DNA of 64,000 bases from Saccharum officinarum (GCA_020631735.1 CM036223.1:8594191-8658190), one strand, 5' to 3'. Counted from the first letter of the stretch, positions 1 through 10,862 are shown. The notes: a model not told the origin generated them from the letters alone. Program-made: numbers and translations.

Positions 1-1632
1 TCGTATTTGCGAGCTATACATGTTAGTATAGTTGTACAGTAGGTTTGAAAAGTTTAATTTTCGAGTTTATATTAAAATAATTATTTATCTATAGGAAATC
101 TTAGAAAATTCATAACTTTCACGTTTTAAATCCGAATTTCGTGATCTTTACGTCTGTGTGATCGTAGTAACGTGTAGAAGGGTTTTACAAACTTTTTATA
201 TTATTTTGCTACTGTTGGTGTATTGTTTTAATTATGTCTCTTTGTTTGCTTTGTGTATGATTGCTCGGATGATTGTGTGTTGATGCTTGACGATCAAGTA
301 TAGACGGTGAGCAATTTCTTGACGATCAGAAGTATTATTTTGAGCCAGACCAGCAGTATCAACAGGAAAGCTTTGATCAAGGCAAGTATAACATGGGACC
401 ATCCTTGTTACCTATTCACTGAAATTATTATACATATGCATGTGTCTGCCTTGACAACCATAGAGATTATAACTTAGCTATTGATATCTTGTTTTCTTGT
501 CGCCTATGAGTTGTGCATTTGGGTAGCTACTGCTAGCGCTTAATTATGAACAATGATCTTGTAATTTGACTAATGGATTATGCAATCAACCATTAAGATG
601 ATTTTATTACTGTTGAAAGGGGGCTAGAGCAAGGGGTTATATTGTTGCTCTGGTTTCTCTCCATAAGGACTTACCTGTAAGTGATAACCGGGATATACAG
701 TACAGCTGTGAGGGCTATATGGCTCTGGCTCTAGTTGTTCAAGAGACCTTTTCTAGCTTGTTAGAGGTTACCTTAAATGGCGTAAGAATGGCTTGCCACT
801 TTGGGTGTAGTGCGAGCCCCTGGCCTAGTGTGTATAGGCTGCGGTTGTTGTGCCACAGGGAAGGGGGGTTCTACATCTGCCTGCCGAGTGAATCTAATGG
901 CCCTAACTTGTTAGACGAACTTTTGAGTGGCTTTATATGGTTTTCAGTGTTTTGGGAGTAATTAACCCATGCATTTGGAAATCATGACTCACAGTGAAAG
1001 TGTACACCTCTGCGCAGAGTTAAAAACTGGTATACTAGCCGTGCTCACGGATACGAGCGGCCTTGGGGATTCTTACAGAATAGTTGATCACCATTGTTAT
1101 ATCATGTTTAATTATTGTTGATTATTATTATGCTCATGTAAATGCTATTCATTATCCTTATTACAATTGATCATTGATTCATTAATGGGAATTGGAATAC
1201 CTTGATGCTACTCAATTGCTAATTATATGATGATTAAAAGCTAAACGCAGTCAAACAGTGTCTAGCCTTTTTGAGCCTCATGAACCCTATGTTATACTTG
1301 TTGAGTTCGACATGGACTCACTCTTGCTATCTCCCCAACACTCCAGTGTGTAGTAAGATGCTACTCGGAAGAAGGACAAAGGTGTAGTGGAGTTTCCAGA
1401 AGACTAGTAGAAGTGCTAGGCATATGTTACCCCCAATCAGCCGTCCCTGAGAAGAATGGAGCCTGAAGTTTAGTCACCGTTCCGCGATACTCTGATGTAA
1501 GTGTTAATATAGCTATGTATACGTTATATAATAACATTGTTTCTGATACTTTTTCATTCTGGCATATGTGTGGACTTCCTGGGCACACATATGATTAGCC
1601 TGGTTTTGTTCTTTAGAAAACCGGGTGTGACA
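1..1632 (+). repeat. 5' LTR of element A (right part only)
   Basis: This matches 4978-6609 base for base except for four substitutions, near 38, 492, 1438 and 1528. It ends in GGGTGTGACA, the inverse of the TGTCACACCC that opens the 3' LTR. The left 942 bases of this LTR are outside the window. With the rate commonly used for grass LTRs (about 1.3e-8 per site per year) the divergence implies roughly 0.1 million years, but the sample of differences is small. Confidence 0.93.
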
Positions 1633-1635
1633 GAG

Positions 1636-1665
1636 TGGTATCAGAGCGGTGTTGACTGTAGGACG
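1636..1665 (+). promoter_or_regulatory. PBS and conserved leader motif of element A
   Basis: TGGTATCAGAGC at 1636-1647 follows the LTR end after a 3-base spacer and fits the complement of the initiator tRNA-Met 3' end, the usual minus-strand primer of plant gypsy elements. A second motif, GTTGACTGTAGGACG at 1651-1665, recurs at the same place in G (29203-29217), in D (43587-43601, minus) and with one change in H (22901-22915, minus). It may belong to the packaging or dimerisation signal. Confidence 0.85.
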
Positions 1666-2493
1666 TATGCCAAGTAGCACTGGACGTATTCTAAAACTTA
1701 TTTTACTATAAAACTAATTTGTCATACCTTGACTCATTGATTTTGACTATTTTCTTTTCCTTGTCTTGTTGTATCCCCTCCTTGATATAGCTTCCTATGA
1801 GCTATTATTTCTTACTCCATTGGATTTTGTTTTATGTTGATTTTACTAAAAGTTTTCTGATCTTACCTTGTTCAAAAGTTCGATGGCCTTTCATCATCTC
1901 CAAGGTGCCATTAGGATGACCACCATTGTTGAAGAAGCACGTGTAGTATCGATGATGTGATGTGTGTTTGTTTTGCTTGATGTGTTGCTTGTGTGTTATC
2001 CTTGTTCTCATATTTCAAAGGTGGCTCGGAAGGTATAAGTCTTGAGGAGTAGCTTGATCTATGCTAAGTGGGGTAGGTTTTACGTAATACTCCGCATGCT
2101 GATTTCTATAGCAGTCTGCAATGTTTCTGTTATATCTCAAGATATAGACATGAGAAATTTATGAAATTTTACTGGGAATAACTAGACTTCTGTATCTTTC
2201 CAAACCCACTGGATTTACCTTTTTACCTATTTTGAGCTAAGAGATATACCTGTTCTAAGTTGAGGTCACTGCACAGTCTGGAATTCTGAAACAGTTTCGG
2301 TTAAGTTCAGTTTTTGGCTAATTATTTGACAGATTCAGAAAAAGTGTTGTGAATAAAAGTTGTAGATAATTTTTTAAGATTTCCAACCATGTAAAGATCA
2401 TCAGAATTGGACGTCTGTAGCTCGAGATATGACAGTTTTACTGAGTTACTGAAATTGGAATTTGCCCAGAGAAATCAGATTTTGCTTATCTAT
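1666..2493 (+). other. Element A leader and retained intercistronic sequence, non-coding
   Basis: No reading frame of note. From about 2130 to 2490 the sequence resembles G 30330-30720 and, inverted, part of D 41990-42320. In those elements this stretch lies between the extra ORF and gag, so A keeps this non-coding part but has lost both ORFs. A purine-tract-like GCTAAGTGGGGTAGG lies at 2063-2077. The homology to G stops at about 2490 within the words CTTATCT and TTG, where A jumps straight into pol sequence. This marks a deletion that removed all of gag and most of pol. Confidence 0.6.
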
Positions 2494-2805
2494 TGAATTG
2501 GAAACCACTTATTGATGCTAGCGAGATTCGTAGTTTCTTGGGTTTAGCTGGATATTACAGACGGTTCATTGAAGGGTTTTCTAAACTTGCTAAACCTATG
2601 ACATCTCTGTTAGAGAAGAATACCAAGTTTGTGTGGTCTGATAAATGTTAAGCTAGTTTTGAAGAATTAAAGAAGAGGTTGACTACAGTGCCTGTATTGG
2701 TTTTGCCAGATTTGAGTAAGAAGTTTTCTATTTATTGTGATGCTTCTCGTCAAGGTTTGGGATGTGTTCTTATGTAAGAAGGCAAAGTTGTGAGTGTTGC
2801 AAGAT
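2494..2805 (+). pseudogene. pol remnant of element A (end of reverse transcriptase, start of RNase H)
   Basis: The frame starting at 2494 reads through the end of the reverse transcriptase (motif [20 protein letters not shown]) into the start of RNase H, with the FSIYCDAS motif carrying the first catalytic Asp. It closely matches D's protein coded at 38860-39600 on the minus strand. Two in-frame TAA codons (2648-2650 and 2774-2776) replace residues that are Gln in D. Similarity fades after about 2805. Everything upstream (gag, protease, RT catalytic core) and downstream (rest of RNase H, integrase, chromodomain) is missing. The fragment cannot make an enzyme but shows that A derives from a D/G-like autonomous element. 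Confidence 0.85.
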
Positions 2806-4018
2806 GAATGTTTCGTATGTCCTAGAGCTTCACTTGGAAGAAGTGGTTATCTCTATGATTGGAAGTCTATAGTTAGTTTCATGAAAACTTAGATGACATC
2901 ACCCCCATATCAAGTATGTTTAGTAAGTTTTAAGTGAAGGTCTTATCATTAGCAGCAAGCCTTAAAGAAAGTGTTGCCTTCAATGACATTGTCAGGTGGA
3001 ACAAAATCTTTGTTAAGTGGGGTAGTGTCCATTACCATCATCAATCTCAAGCGAAGAGGTACCAAGAACTGAAGATCAAACCTTATCTTTCTTGTCATCT
3101 TTTGGCTATCCTCGATCCATGTCTTATATCTCATCAACACAAAGCAAAGAAGCATAAAGACTTGAAGATTAGTGTTATCTATCTCTCTAGTGTCTTTGAA
3201 TCTCGTTTCTACCTTATCCTGTTTTTTTTATAGCAGTCTGTCTTCCTTAGCTTATATCTCTATTTTTGGATGCTCAAAAATCATGGATAAATTCTGGACA
3301 ATAGTAGATTTTAATATCTTTCTCTGACCGTTAGAACCACCCTGATATCTATTATGGTTTGGGATTTATGAAAATCACAAGGCGACGCATCTGTGCTGTC
3401 AGCAACCTGGAATAGTTTCTGTTGTGCACAGTTTTCGACTACCTTAACTGTAGAATTTGGAGAAGTGTTCTATAAGGAAGTTGTAGTAAATTTGATAAGC
3501 TTTCCAACGGTATAAGCTACAACATCATTGGATTCGTAGAACTCGAATTATAACTGTATTTCTGCACTACCATTTTTCTGCTCGCGAGGAAGTGCAGGTT
3601 ACTTGTTCTTGCATATGCTCATGAGTCTCTTTGACATGATAGAAGGACACGATAGTAGTTATCACTCAGAAACAAATGCAAGCTATCCTTTGGTGTACTC
3701 TAGTTGATCTCTTCTTAAGAGGGTTTGCCAAACTAAAGACGATACAAGATGGAGGTTTATATGTTCTATTTCGTCACTTGGAAGCATCACCTATCTACAT
3801 GGTTGTAAAGTCACTATCAAGCGTCAGTATCTTTTCTCAGAGTGGTAATCTGTTAGAACCATCTACAAGGATTGTAAGGGTCTAAAGGAGACATTTACAA
3901 AGTTGGTTATGAGTTTGTGGCATCATCATTGGATAGGAGTTGACGAAAGAAAAGTGAAGACTTGCAGATCAACTTTATCTTTCTCCCTAGTCTCTCCGAA
4001 TCTCGGGACGAGATTCCT
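2806..4018 (+). other. Element A interior, non-coding, with repeated 3'-end modules
   Basis: No convincing gene; short ORFs here have no family features. A second purine-tract-like GTTAAGTGGGGTAG is at 3012-3025. The word group GAAG(A/C)TTGAAGAT followed by TTATCT and a pyrimidine-rich stretch occurs near 3070-3100, 3155-3205 and 3955-4005, so parts of the 3' terminal region look duplicated. The stretch 3440-3560 resembles the generic non-coding module (AAGTTGTAG, then TTTCCAAC) also seen near 2360-2390 and in G and D. The origin of 2806-3010 is not recognised. Confidence 0.5.
3998..4016. other. Conserved 19-nt palindrome before the polypurine tract (A)
   Basis: GAATCTCGGGACGAGATTC is a perfect palindrome with an 8-base arm and 3-base centre. 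The same element stands just upstream of the purine tract in B, D, E and F although the coding context differs, suggesting a DNA or RNA role. Confidence 0.8.
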
Positions 4019-4035
4019 GTTAAGTGGGGTAGATT
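4019..4035 (+). promoter_or_regulatory. Polypurine tract of element A
   Basis: GTTAAGTGGGGTAGATT lies directly before the TGTCACACCC that opens the 3' LTR. This is the expected position for the plus-strand primer of reverse transcription. Confidence 0.8.
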
Positions 4036-4556
4036 TGTCACACCCAAAATTTCCTATTTTGGGTTGTGCATGAAAAATACTAAATAAAATAAATAATTTC
4101 AATATTTGAATAAATTTATTAGATAAGTTAAGTTGCTGCTAATTTAAATATAGAAAATTATGGTTTTAAACTTTTTCATATTAATTTCATAATGTGGTGT
4201 TTGTGTGATGCTTGTCTTTGGTGTTGGTGAGTGATATTATTTTCAAAATATCATAGGACGACGTTTACTTCTCATCGGAATTTTTTTTTTTTGCATTTTC
4301 TGGATTTAAAATTTCAATTTCCGTGAGCTTAATCTTTTTCCTTGATCTCTTCATCAATCTTTTCATGAGCTCAAACTCATTTAGTTGAGTTCCTTATCTC
4401 TCCAAGAGTCTCCAGGATTTTTCCCGTGATTTTTCTGAGCTCCGGGCTATTTTTCACGGCCAAAAAGGTAATTCTAGATTTTCTGGAATTATTTTATTCG
4501 CGGAATTAAAATAATCCCGAAATTAAGAAAATCCGAAAAGTTTCCAAACCCTACGA

Positions 4557-4567
4557 CTATATATATG
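4557..4567 (+). promoter_or_regulatory. TATA box in the LTR of element A
   Basis: CTATATATATG is followed by a C/G-rich stretch typical of plant transcription starts. The expected start is about 30 bases downstream. Its position, about 520 bases into the LTR and at the upstream edge of the GC-rich stretch, fits a U3 promoter. Confidence 0.6.
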
Positions 4568-4833
4568 CCGGTGTAGCCCTCGACGCCCTGGTTTCAGAAG
4601 TACAACCCTTCTCGCGAGCCGCCACTCGTAGCTCCCTCCACCTCTCACCGAAGTTCTACATCAACAACTTGCGTTCCGGCGAACTTCCGACGAGCTTTTC
4701 CGGCCAAACCGTCGCGTTCCGACGCCAGCCACCACCACCAAGAGGCAGCCCTCGTCGTTCTCTACATTGTGGTATATCCGTTTGCACGAATCCATCGCTG
4801 TTTCATCGAGTTCCCATCTCATCTTGTTTTTCT

Positions 4834-4842
4834 CCGGTGAGG
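4834..4842 (+). promoter_or_regulatory. Candidate 5' splice donor in the LTR leader of A
   Basis: CCG followed by GTGAGG at 4837 fits the plant donor consensus and lies about 277 bases after the TATA box. Comparable GTGAG sites follow the TATA boxes of H, D and the solo LTR. An ATG with good context (ACCACCATGG, ATG at 4850-4852) follows but opens only 31 codons. Splicing is inferred. Confidence 0.35.
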
Positions 4843-6609
4843 TACCACCATGGCTGACCGGACCTCCTCCCAGCTTAAGGTAGAAGATGATACTATTTAC
4901 AGTTTTGCCACTAAACTTGTTTTGATCATAAAATCTTCGTTTTAACTCCGATTTGACCCGTTCAAGTTGCGTTAGGTTCGTATTTGCGAGCTATACATGT
5001 TAGTATAGTTGTACATTAGGTTTGAAAAGTTTAATTTTCGAGTTTATATTAAAATAATTATTTATCTATAGGAAATCTTAGAAAATTCATAACTTTCACG
5101 TTTTAAATCCGAATTTCGTGATCTTTACGTCTGTGTGATCGTAGTAACGTGTAGAAGGGTTTTACAAACTTTTTATATTATTTTGCTACTGTTGGTGTAT
5201 TGTTTTAATTATGTCTCTTTGTTTGCTTTGTGTATGATTGCTCGGATGATTGTGTGTTGATGCTTGACGATCAAGTATAGACGGTGAGCAATTTCTTGAC
5301 GATCAGAAGTATTATTTTGAGCCAGACCAGCAGTATCAACAGGAAAGCTTTGATCAAGGCAAGTATAACATGGGACCATCCTTGTTACCTATTCACTGAA
5401 ATTATTATACATATGCATGTGTCTGCCTTGACAACCATAGAGATTATAACTTAGCTATTGATATCTTGTTTCCTTGTCGCCTATGAGTTGTGCATTTGGG
5501 TAGCTACTGCTAGCGCTTAATTATGAACAATGATCTTGTAATTTGACTAATGGATTATGCAATCAACCATTAAGATGATTTTATTACTGTTGAAAGGGGG
5601 CTAGAGCAAGGGGTTATATTGTTGCTCTGGTTTCTCTCCATAAGGACTTACCTGTAAGTGATAACCGGGATATACAGTACAGCTGTGAGGGCTATATGGC
5701 TCTGGCTCTAGTTGTTCAAGAGACCTTTTCTAGCTTGTTAGAGGTTACCTTAAATGGCGTAAGAATGGCTTGCCACTTTGGGTGTAGTGCGAGCCCCTGG
5801 CCTAGTGTGTATAGGCTGCGGTTGTTGTGCCACAGGGAAGGGGGGTTCTACATCTGCCTGCCGAGTGAATCTAATGGCCCTAACTTGTTAGACGAACTTT
5901 TGAGTGGCTTTATATGGTTTTCAGTGTTTTGGGAGTAATTAACCCATGCATTTGGAAATCATGACTCACAGTGAAAGTGTACACCTCTGCGCAGAGTTAA
6001 AAACTGGTATACTAGCCGTGCTCACGGATACGAGCGGCCTTGGGGATTCTTACAGAATAGTTGATCACCATTGTTATATCATGTTTAATTATTGTTGATT
6101 ATTATTATGCTCATGTAAATGCTATTCATTATCCTTATTACAATTGATCATTGATTCATTAATGGGAATTGGAATACCTTGATGCTACTCAATTGCTAAT
6201 TATATGATGATTAAAAGCTAAACGCAGTCAAACAGTGTCTAGCCTTTTTGAGCCTCATGAACCCTATGTTATACTTGTTGAGTTCGACATGGACTCACTC
6301 TTGCTATCTCCCCAACACTCCAGTGTGTAGTAAGATGCTACTCGGAAGAAGGACAAAGGTGTAGTGGAGTTTCCAGAAGACTAGTAGAAGTGCTAGGCAT
6401 ATGTTACCCCCAGTCAGCCGTCCCTGAGAAGAATGGAGCCTGAAGTTTAGTCACCGTTCCGCGATACTCTGATGTAAGTGTTAATATAGCTATGTATACG
6501 TTATATAAAAACATTGTTTCTGATACTTTTTCATTCTGGCATATGTGTGGACTTCCTGGGCACACATATGATTAGCCTGGTTTTGTTCTTTAGAAAACCG
6601 GGTGTGACA

Positions 6610-9600
6610 CTAACCCCCCCTTGGTCTCACGCCAATGTCCCCAAGCACATCCTTTCTCTCCTCCAAGAAGCAACCTACCATTCGATTCCCAGCCTGAATA
6701 ACATTACTCGGCTTCGCGGTCGGAACGACTTATCCGGCCAACTAAGTGTTAGACTGCGTTCAACATGACTCAAGGACGTACAACGAATCGGTCCTTAAAC
6801 GACTCAGACGGGCATAGCTCCACACCCAAGACGTGAAGTGTCTTGCGGCTGTAATATCGAACTCCCGCCCGGTCTCAATTTCATTTTAAAGCATGGTTCT
6901 ATCCACGATAGCCATAAAGCCACTCGTGACTCTTTCCTACATCTCGCGGATGACCGAAAATCACCTGACTTCTACCGTACTAAGCAGGGCTAAGCATTAA
7001 TACGTGCCTAGACCTAAATTAGGATTCAAATACGATATCTGGGCAAGGACAGGTATAATGCAACAATTGTTTTCATACAACTCCTACAACTTAATACATT
7101 AAACAATTAAAAGTACTCAAGATAGATTTATAAATTGATGGGTTCAGCATGCACCGGAGCTTGCCTTTCAGAAAGGTCGAGGGCCGGTGGTTAGGACACT
7201 CAGGCAGGTCTTCTGCGGGAACTTCTCCGCCGGTTGGTTCCTCTGGCTGCTCCGGCTGGTCCTGGACCTCCTCCGGTATCGCTGGCTCAAACTCGAGGAG
7301 TGTTACCCCCTCCGGAACACCTATTGCATGAGTGCACAATAAATATCATGGATGCATAATGGGTGCAACATGCTTGGAATGAAATGCATTTCAGCAGTAA
7401 AAGTACTCTATTCAAGTCACTTCACCAATACGTGCAAATCTCTTCTCCGGTGAAGAAGTACTTACCTAATCTACTCAACCTAAGGTATAGCTGTTCATCT
7501 TCGGTTAAGGCCCTAACACCTAACAAACACAAGAGTGATATTATTTAGGTTACCACACCAACCCAAAATATCACAGTAAGACATTCTGGACAGCAGCTAC
7601 TTGTTTCTAACATAACTGGAGATTCCTAACTCCAAAAGATATGATCTAAGACAATCTGGAAAGATTATGAAATGCACCACAAAATATTTTCAGACCACAA
7701 CACTTAATTCCAAAGTTTACCTAGTCGAAATTCCAAAGTTTCAGAATCTGTCCTCCCCAAACAGAGAGCAGCCAATTCTGGACTGTCACTTAAAACAGCA
7801 ATAACTCCCAAACTACTAAGCCAAATGCTCCCAAATTTTGACACAAGCTAGTTTATCAAGTTTAATACAACTTTGGTATTTACAAGTTTTCCAGCAAACA
7901 CTTTTATCAAAGGCCAAACCCAAAGATACTACCAGCTGTCCAGAAAACCTAGAATCGCAAAGATTAAATATTTATTTATGTGGCAAACATCCCTTAAGAC
8001 CAAACTAATGTTACCACCAGTTCACATAGGTCACAACAACATCAGAAAGTAAGGTGTGCCTACCTAAAATATTTATTTAAACTCATTTCTTAATTTACTT
8101 AAGTAATTAAGTGGAATTTTAAACATATATGTAAACTGATCCTAAAACTCTACAAAGATTACAGGAGGCTCTATGAACCAAATAGAGACCACTGTAAAAA
8201 TTTGAACTAAAATTATTTACATAAACTCCCCAAACAAAATTCACAAGCCCAAAAGGCTGATTTTTGTATAATTAACAAATCATATTGAAAAGTATCAAAC
8301 AACAGATTTCATATTTTTATTAGACACTTTATGGTACCAAGACATTCTCCAAAAATTTATAAGAACATTGCACATGTAGAAAAATTACTAAAATTCATTC
8401 AAGTATTCCCTAAAATGACAAGATAGCATTATAACTTGAAAAGTGCTTAAGCACTACTGCCCAAATTTTTACCAGAGCTAGAGCAAGTATAAATTAGCCT
8501 ACCCACCAAATTTCATAATTTTTGGAACAATGAAACTCAAGATATGATTTAAACAAGTTTGCATGCGATCTAAAATAAATTTCAAAAACCTATTTAAATC
8601 TCCTAGAAATTAAACATCACATAACCAATTCATATTTTTCTAAAATACTACACACCATGTAGATCCTAACAAAATTTATCTCATAATTTTTGAGCAAGTA
8701 AAACCCTAGATATACATTTTCCAAATCTTATCTAAAACTATGACAGAATAAATAAAAATGAAATAAATCTTATTTGTTACTGGGCCGGCCCGGGAAAAGA
8801 CGCGGCCCACGGCGCGCGCGCGCGGCCTGCTCGGGCTCCCGCCCGCGCGCGACACCTGACAGGCGGGCCCCCACAGTTAGGGACAGAGGGACAGGGGAGC
8901 GGCGGCCGCGAGCTCCGGCGAGCTCAAGCTCATCGGAGGGAAGCTCGCCGGGAAAATCGAGCCCACCCACACGTTCCCCGTTCCTTGACGCTTCGATTCG
9001 TGCATGTGGAAGAGCTTAGGTTGGAGCGGGAAGGCTCGCCGTCGTGAGCGGCGGTCGGTGAGGGTCGGGTGAGGGCATGCCATCGCCGGTGAGGCCGCAC
9101 GACCAAATCTGAGCTCAGTACGAGCTACCCTACGCCCGGATGAATCTGTTGAGGTGGAAAGGAGGTTTGGAAGAGGTCCTAACTACCCCGGCCACGGAGC
9201 GCCGTGATGCGGGGCGGTGAGCGCGACGACGGTGATCGTCGTGTTCTGCTCCGGCGAGGTCGCATCTCACGGTAAGGTCATGCCTAGAGCTCGAGGAAGG
9301 TCTACCCTATTCCAAATGCTAACCACAGAGAGAGAAGGGTGAAAGAGGACGTCGGCGATGAGCTCGCAATAGCGGCGGCCATGTCGGGCGTGGCTAGAGC
9401 GCGACGCACATGCGAGTCGTTCCGGTGTTTAGGGATGGTTCCCGACGGTAAGGTCTCGCCACAAGCATCCCCACCGATTACGGAGGTGAGAACGAGGTTC
9501 ATGACAGGAGGAGAATGAGGGAGGGGAGCTGGCCACGGTGGACCGTGGCGGCGGCGATACTCCGGTGAGCTCCAGTGGAGAGAAAGTCGACAATACCTCC

Positions 9601-10827
9601 TCACCTCTATGAAATTGATCAAGCACGATGTAGGGGAAGGTCAGGGAGCCTAAGGCGGAGCTGTGGGTGAAGTTAGGTAGGCTGCCGTGCGGTGGTGAGC
9701 TCGCCCGGCCGCGGTGGGGTCAGAGTGGCGCTGCTCGTCGGACCAGAGAGTGAGGGAATGGAGGAGGGAGTGGCGTGAGTGCTGGGGATTGAGGTGTCGA
9801 CTCCCACTTCACTCCCGTGCGTGAGCTCACGACGTGGAGACGACAGCAGAGCTTGGACGCCACGCGGCAACGCCCTTCTGCCCGGACGCCACGACACGGC
9901 CACTGTCTGACTGAATGGCGATGTCGTTGACTGAATAGAGATCGTCATTGTTCGACTGACAGCGCGATTTCAACGGTGATTTTCTCCAGAAACAGCTCGA
10001 GTTAGTCGAAGGTGATAACACTAAAATTGTAGAGCTTCGTGAGGGCTACAACTTTGCTAATTGGCTCAAGAACAGATTTGGCTTGGATTTGAAACTACAT
10101 AGCTCCAAAGTGGAGTACCCGAAAACTGAAACTTAGTTTCAGTCCATTATATCGACTGAAACCCAATTTTCTGGACACCATATCTCCTAAACCATTTAGA
10201 ACTAGGTGATGGTGATGTTGGCAATGTTGTAGAGCTACATGAGTACTACAAAAGTGTCAACATGAGTTAGAGCTGGTTTGGTCTGGTTTGCAAACTACAA
10301 GCTTCCAAAGTAGGTCACAGTAAAACTGGAGGGACACTTTTGAGACTTAGAAAAATTCTAAGTGTTGAGACAGCCCCTCTAGCTGACTTGTGGGCCATTT
10401 TTGAGCATGTTCTGGTCAGTTTCATGAGATGGTAATATTGAGACTTTTGTTCCCCATAAAATTCCCTACAACTTTGCTTAAGGGTGCTCCTCCATGCAAG
10501 GTCTCTAAGCTAGACTTTTTAATTGGTCAAACTAGAGCATCCTAGGGCTAAATGCTGGTCAACTACACCTTGGAGGGCATTTTGGTGATTTTGGTCAACA
10601 TGAACCTTGCTCCATTAGTGACCCTAAGTATAGCTAAGGTGTTGTGAGATATAATTGGCTACTCTACCCTTTAGTTACACCAACCCCCTAGTGTCACATG
10701 ATGTGAGCCAAACAAAATTCTAAAAACAACCACATTTGTTGCAACCACATAAAATAACATGAATGATGCATGCTTATGCTTATGCAAATGCAATGCAATT
10801 AAGGAGCTAAACACCTGAGGTGTTACA
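6610..10827 (-). repeat. 3' LTR of element B, outer end cut by element A
   Basis: It matches 18148-22364. It ends (on +) in GGTGTTACA. Inside, 8770-9950 is strongly GC-rich and the rest AT-rich. Many overlapping ORFs on both strands in the GC-rich part are chance frames with Arg/Pro/Ser-rich translations. A diverged tandem duplication of about 170 bases lies at roughly 10005-10160 and 10175-10335 (shared words GTTGTAGAGCT and TTTGGC/TTTGGTCTGG). The last 21 bases (10807-10827) code for the end of pol. Confidence 0.9.
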
Positions 10828-10842
10828 GCCCTCCCCCTTATA
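10828..10842 (-). promoter_or_regulatory. Polypurine tract of element B
   Basis: On the minus strand AAGGGGGAGGGC directly precedes the TGTAACACC that opens the 3' LTR. The tract is also translated as part of the pol C-terminus (codons for Lys-Gly-Glu-Gly). Confidence 0.85.
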
Positions 10843-10843
10843 A

Positions 10844-10862
10844 AAATCTTGTCCCGAGATTT
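10844..10862. other. Conserved palindrome before the polypurine tract (B)
   Basis: AAATCTTGTCCCGAGATTT is the palindrome seen in A and E with one arm base changed. In B it lies inside the pol frame, coding Gln-Ile-Ser-Gly-Gln-Asp. Confidence 0.75.

Larger units (their letters stand above)
1..6609 (+). mobile_element. Element A: young non-autonomous Ty3/gypsy LTR retrotransposon
   Basis: Positions 1-1632 repeat at 4978-6609 with no indel and only four substitutions seen by eye, so these are the two LTRs of one element whose 5' end lies left of the window. The order LTR, PBS (1636-1647), 2.4 kb interior, purine tract (about 4019-4035), LTR fixes the + orientation. The interior has no gag and only a short broken pol remnant, so the element must have been moved by proteins of a relative, presumably of the D/G type. 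It sits in the left LTR of element B: the sequence after 6609 continues B's LTR, matching 18148 onward. The bases CTAAC at 6610-6614 are the likely right copy of the target duplication; the left copy is outside the window. Confidence 0.93.
4036..6609 (+). repeat. 3' LTR of element A, complete (2574 bp)
   Basis: It starts TGTCACACCC and ends GGGTGTGACA, a perfect 10-base terminal inverted repeat. The right 1632 bases equal the visible 5' LTR. The order inside is an AT-rich U3, a GC-rich stretch of about 300 bases (4560-4860) starting at a TATA box, then long AT-rich sequence. The motif CGTTTTAA(C/A)TCCGA near 4940 recurs in altered form at 5100. An 80-codon ORF at 5696-5938 and its twin in the other LTR are chance frames. 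Confidence 0.92.

Noticed and set aside
719..961. 80-codon ORF in the A LTR, repeated at 5696-5938 and, inverted, at 35406-35738
   Set aside because: It recurs only because the LTR is repeated; the frame is opened or broken by small changes in sister LTRs (G 28290-28530) and has no family features.
3676..3885. 69-codon ORF in element A
   Set aside because: No match to gag, pol or the extra ORFs; surrounded by non-coding module repeats.
4669..4857. 62-codon ORF and the ATG at 4850 with good context in the A LTR leader
   Set aside because: Too short and without homology; more likely leader sequence near a splice donor.
8770..9950. Many overlapping Arg/Pro/Ser-rich ORFs on both strands in the GC-rich LTR islands (also 20316-21485, 25023-25709, 33640-34287, 47306-48028, 54439-55375)
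   Set aside because: GC-rich sequence has few stop codons; frames overlap on both strands, differ between LTR copies and show no motifs.
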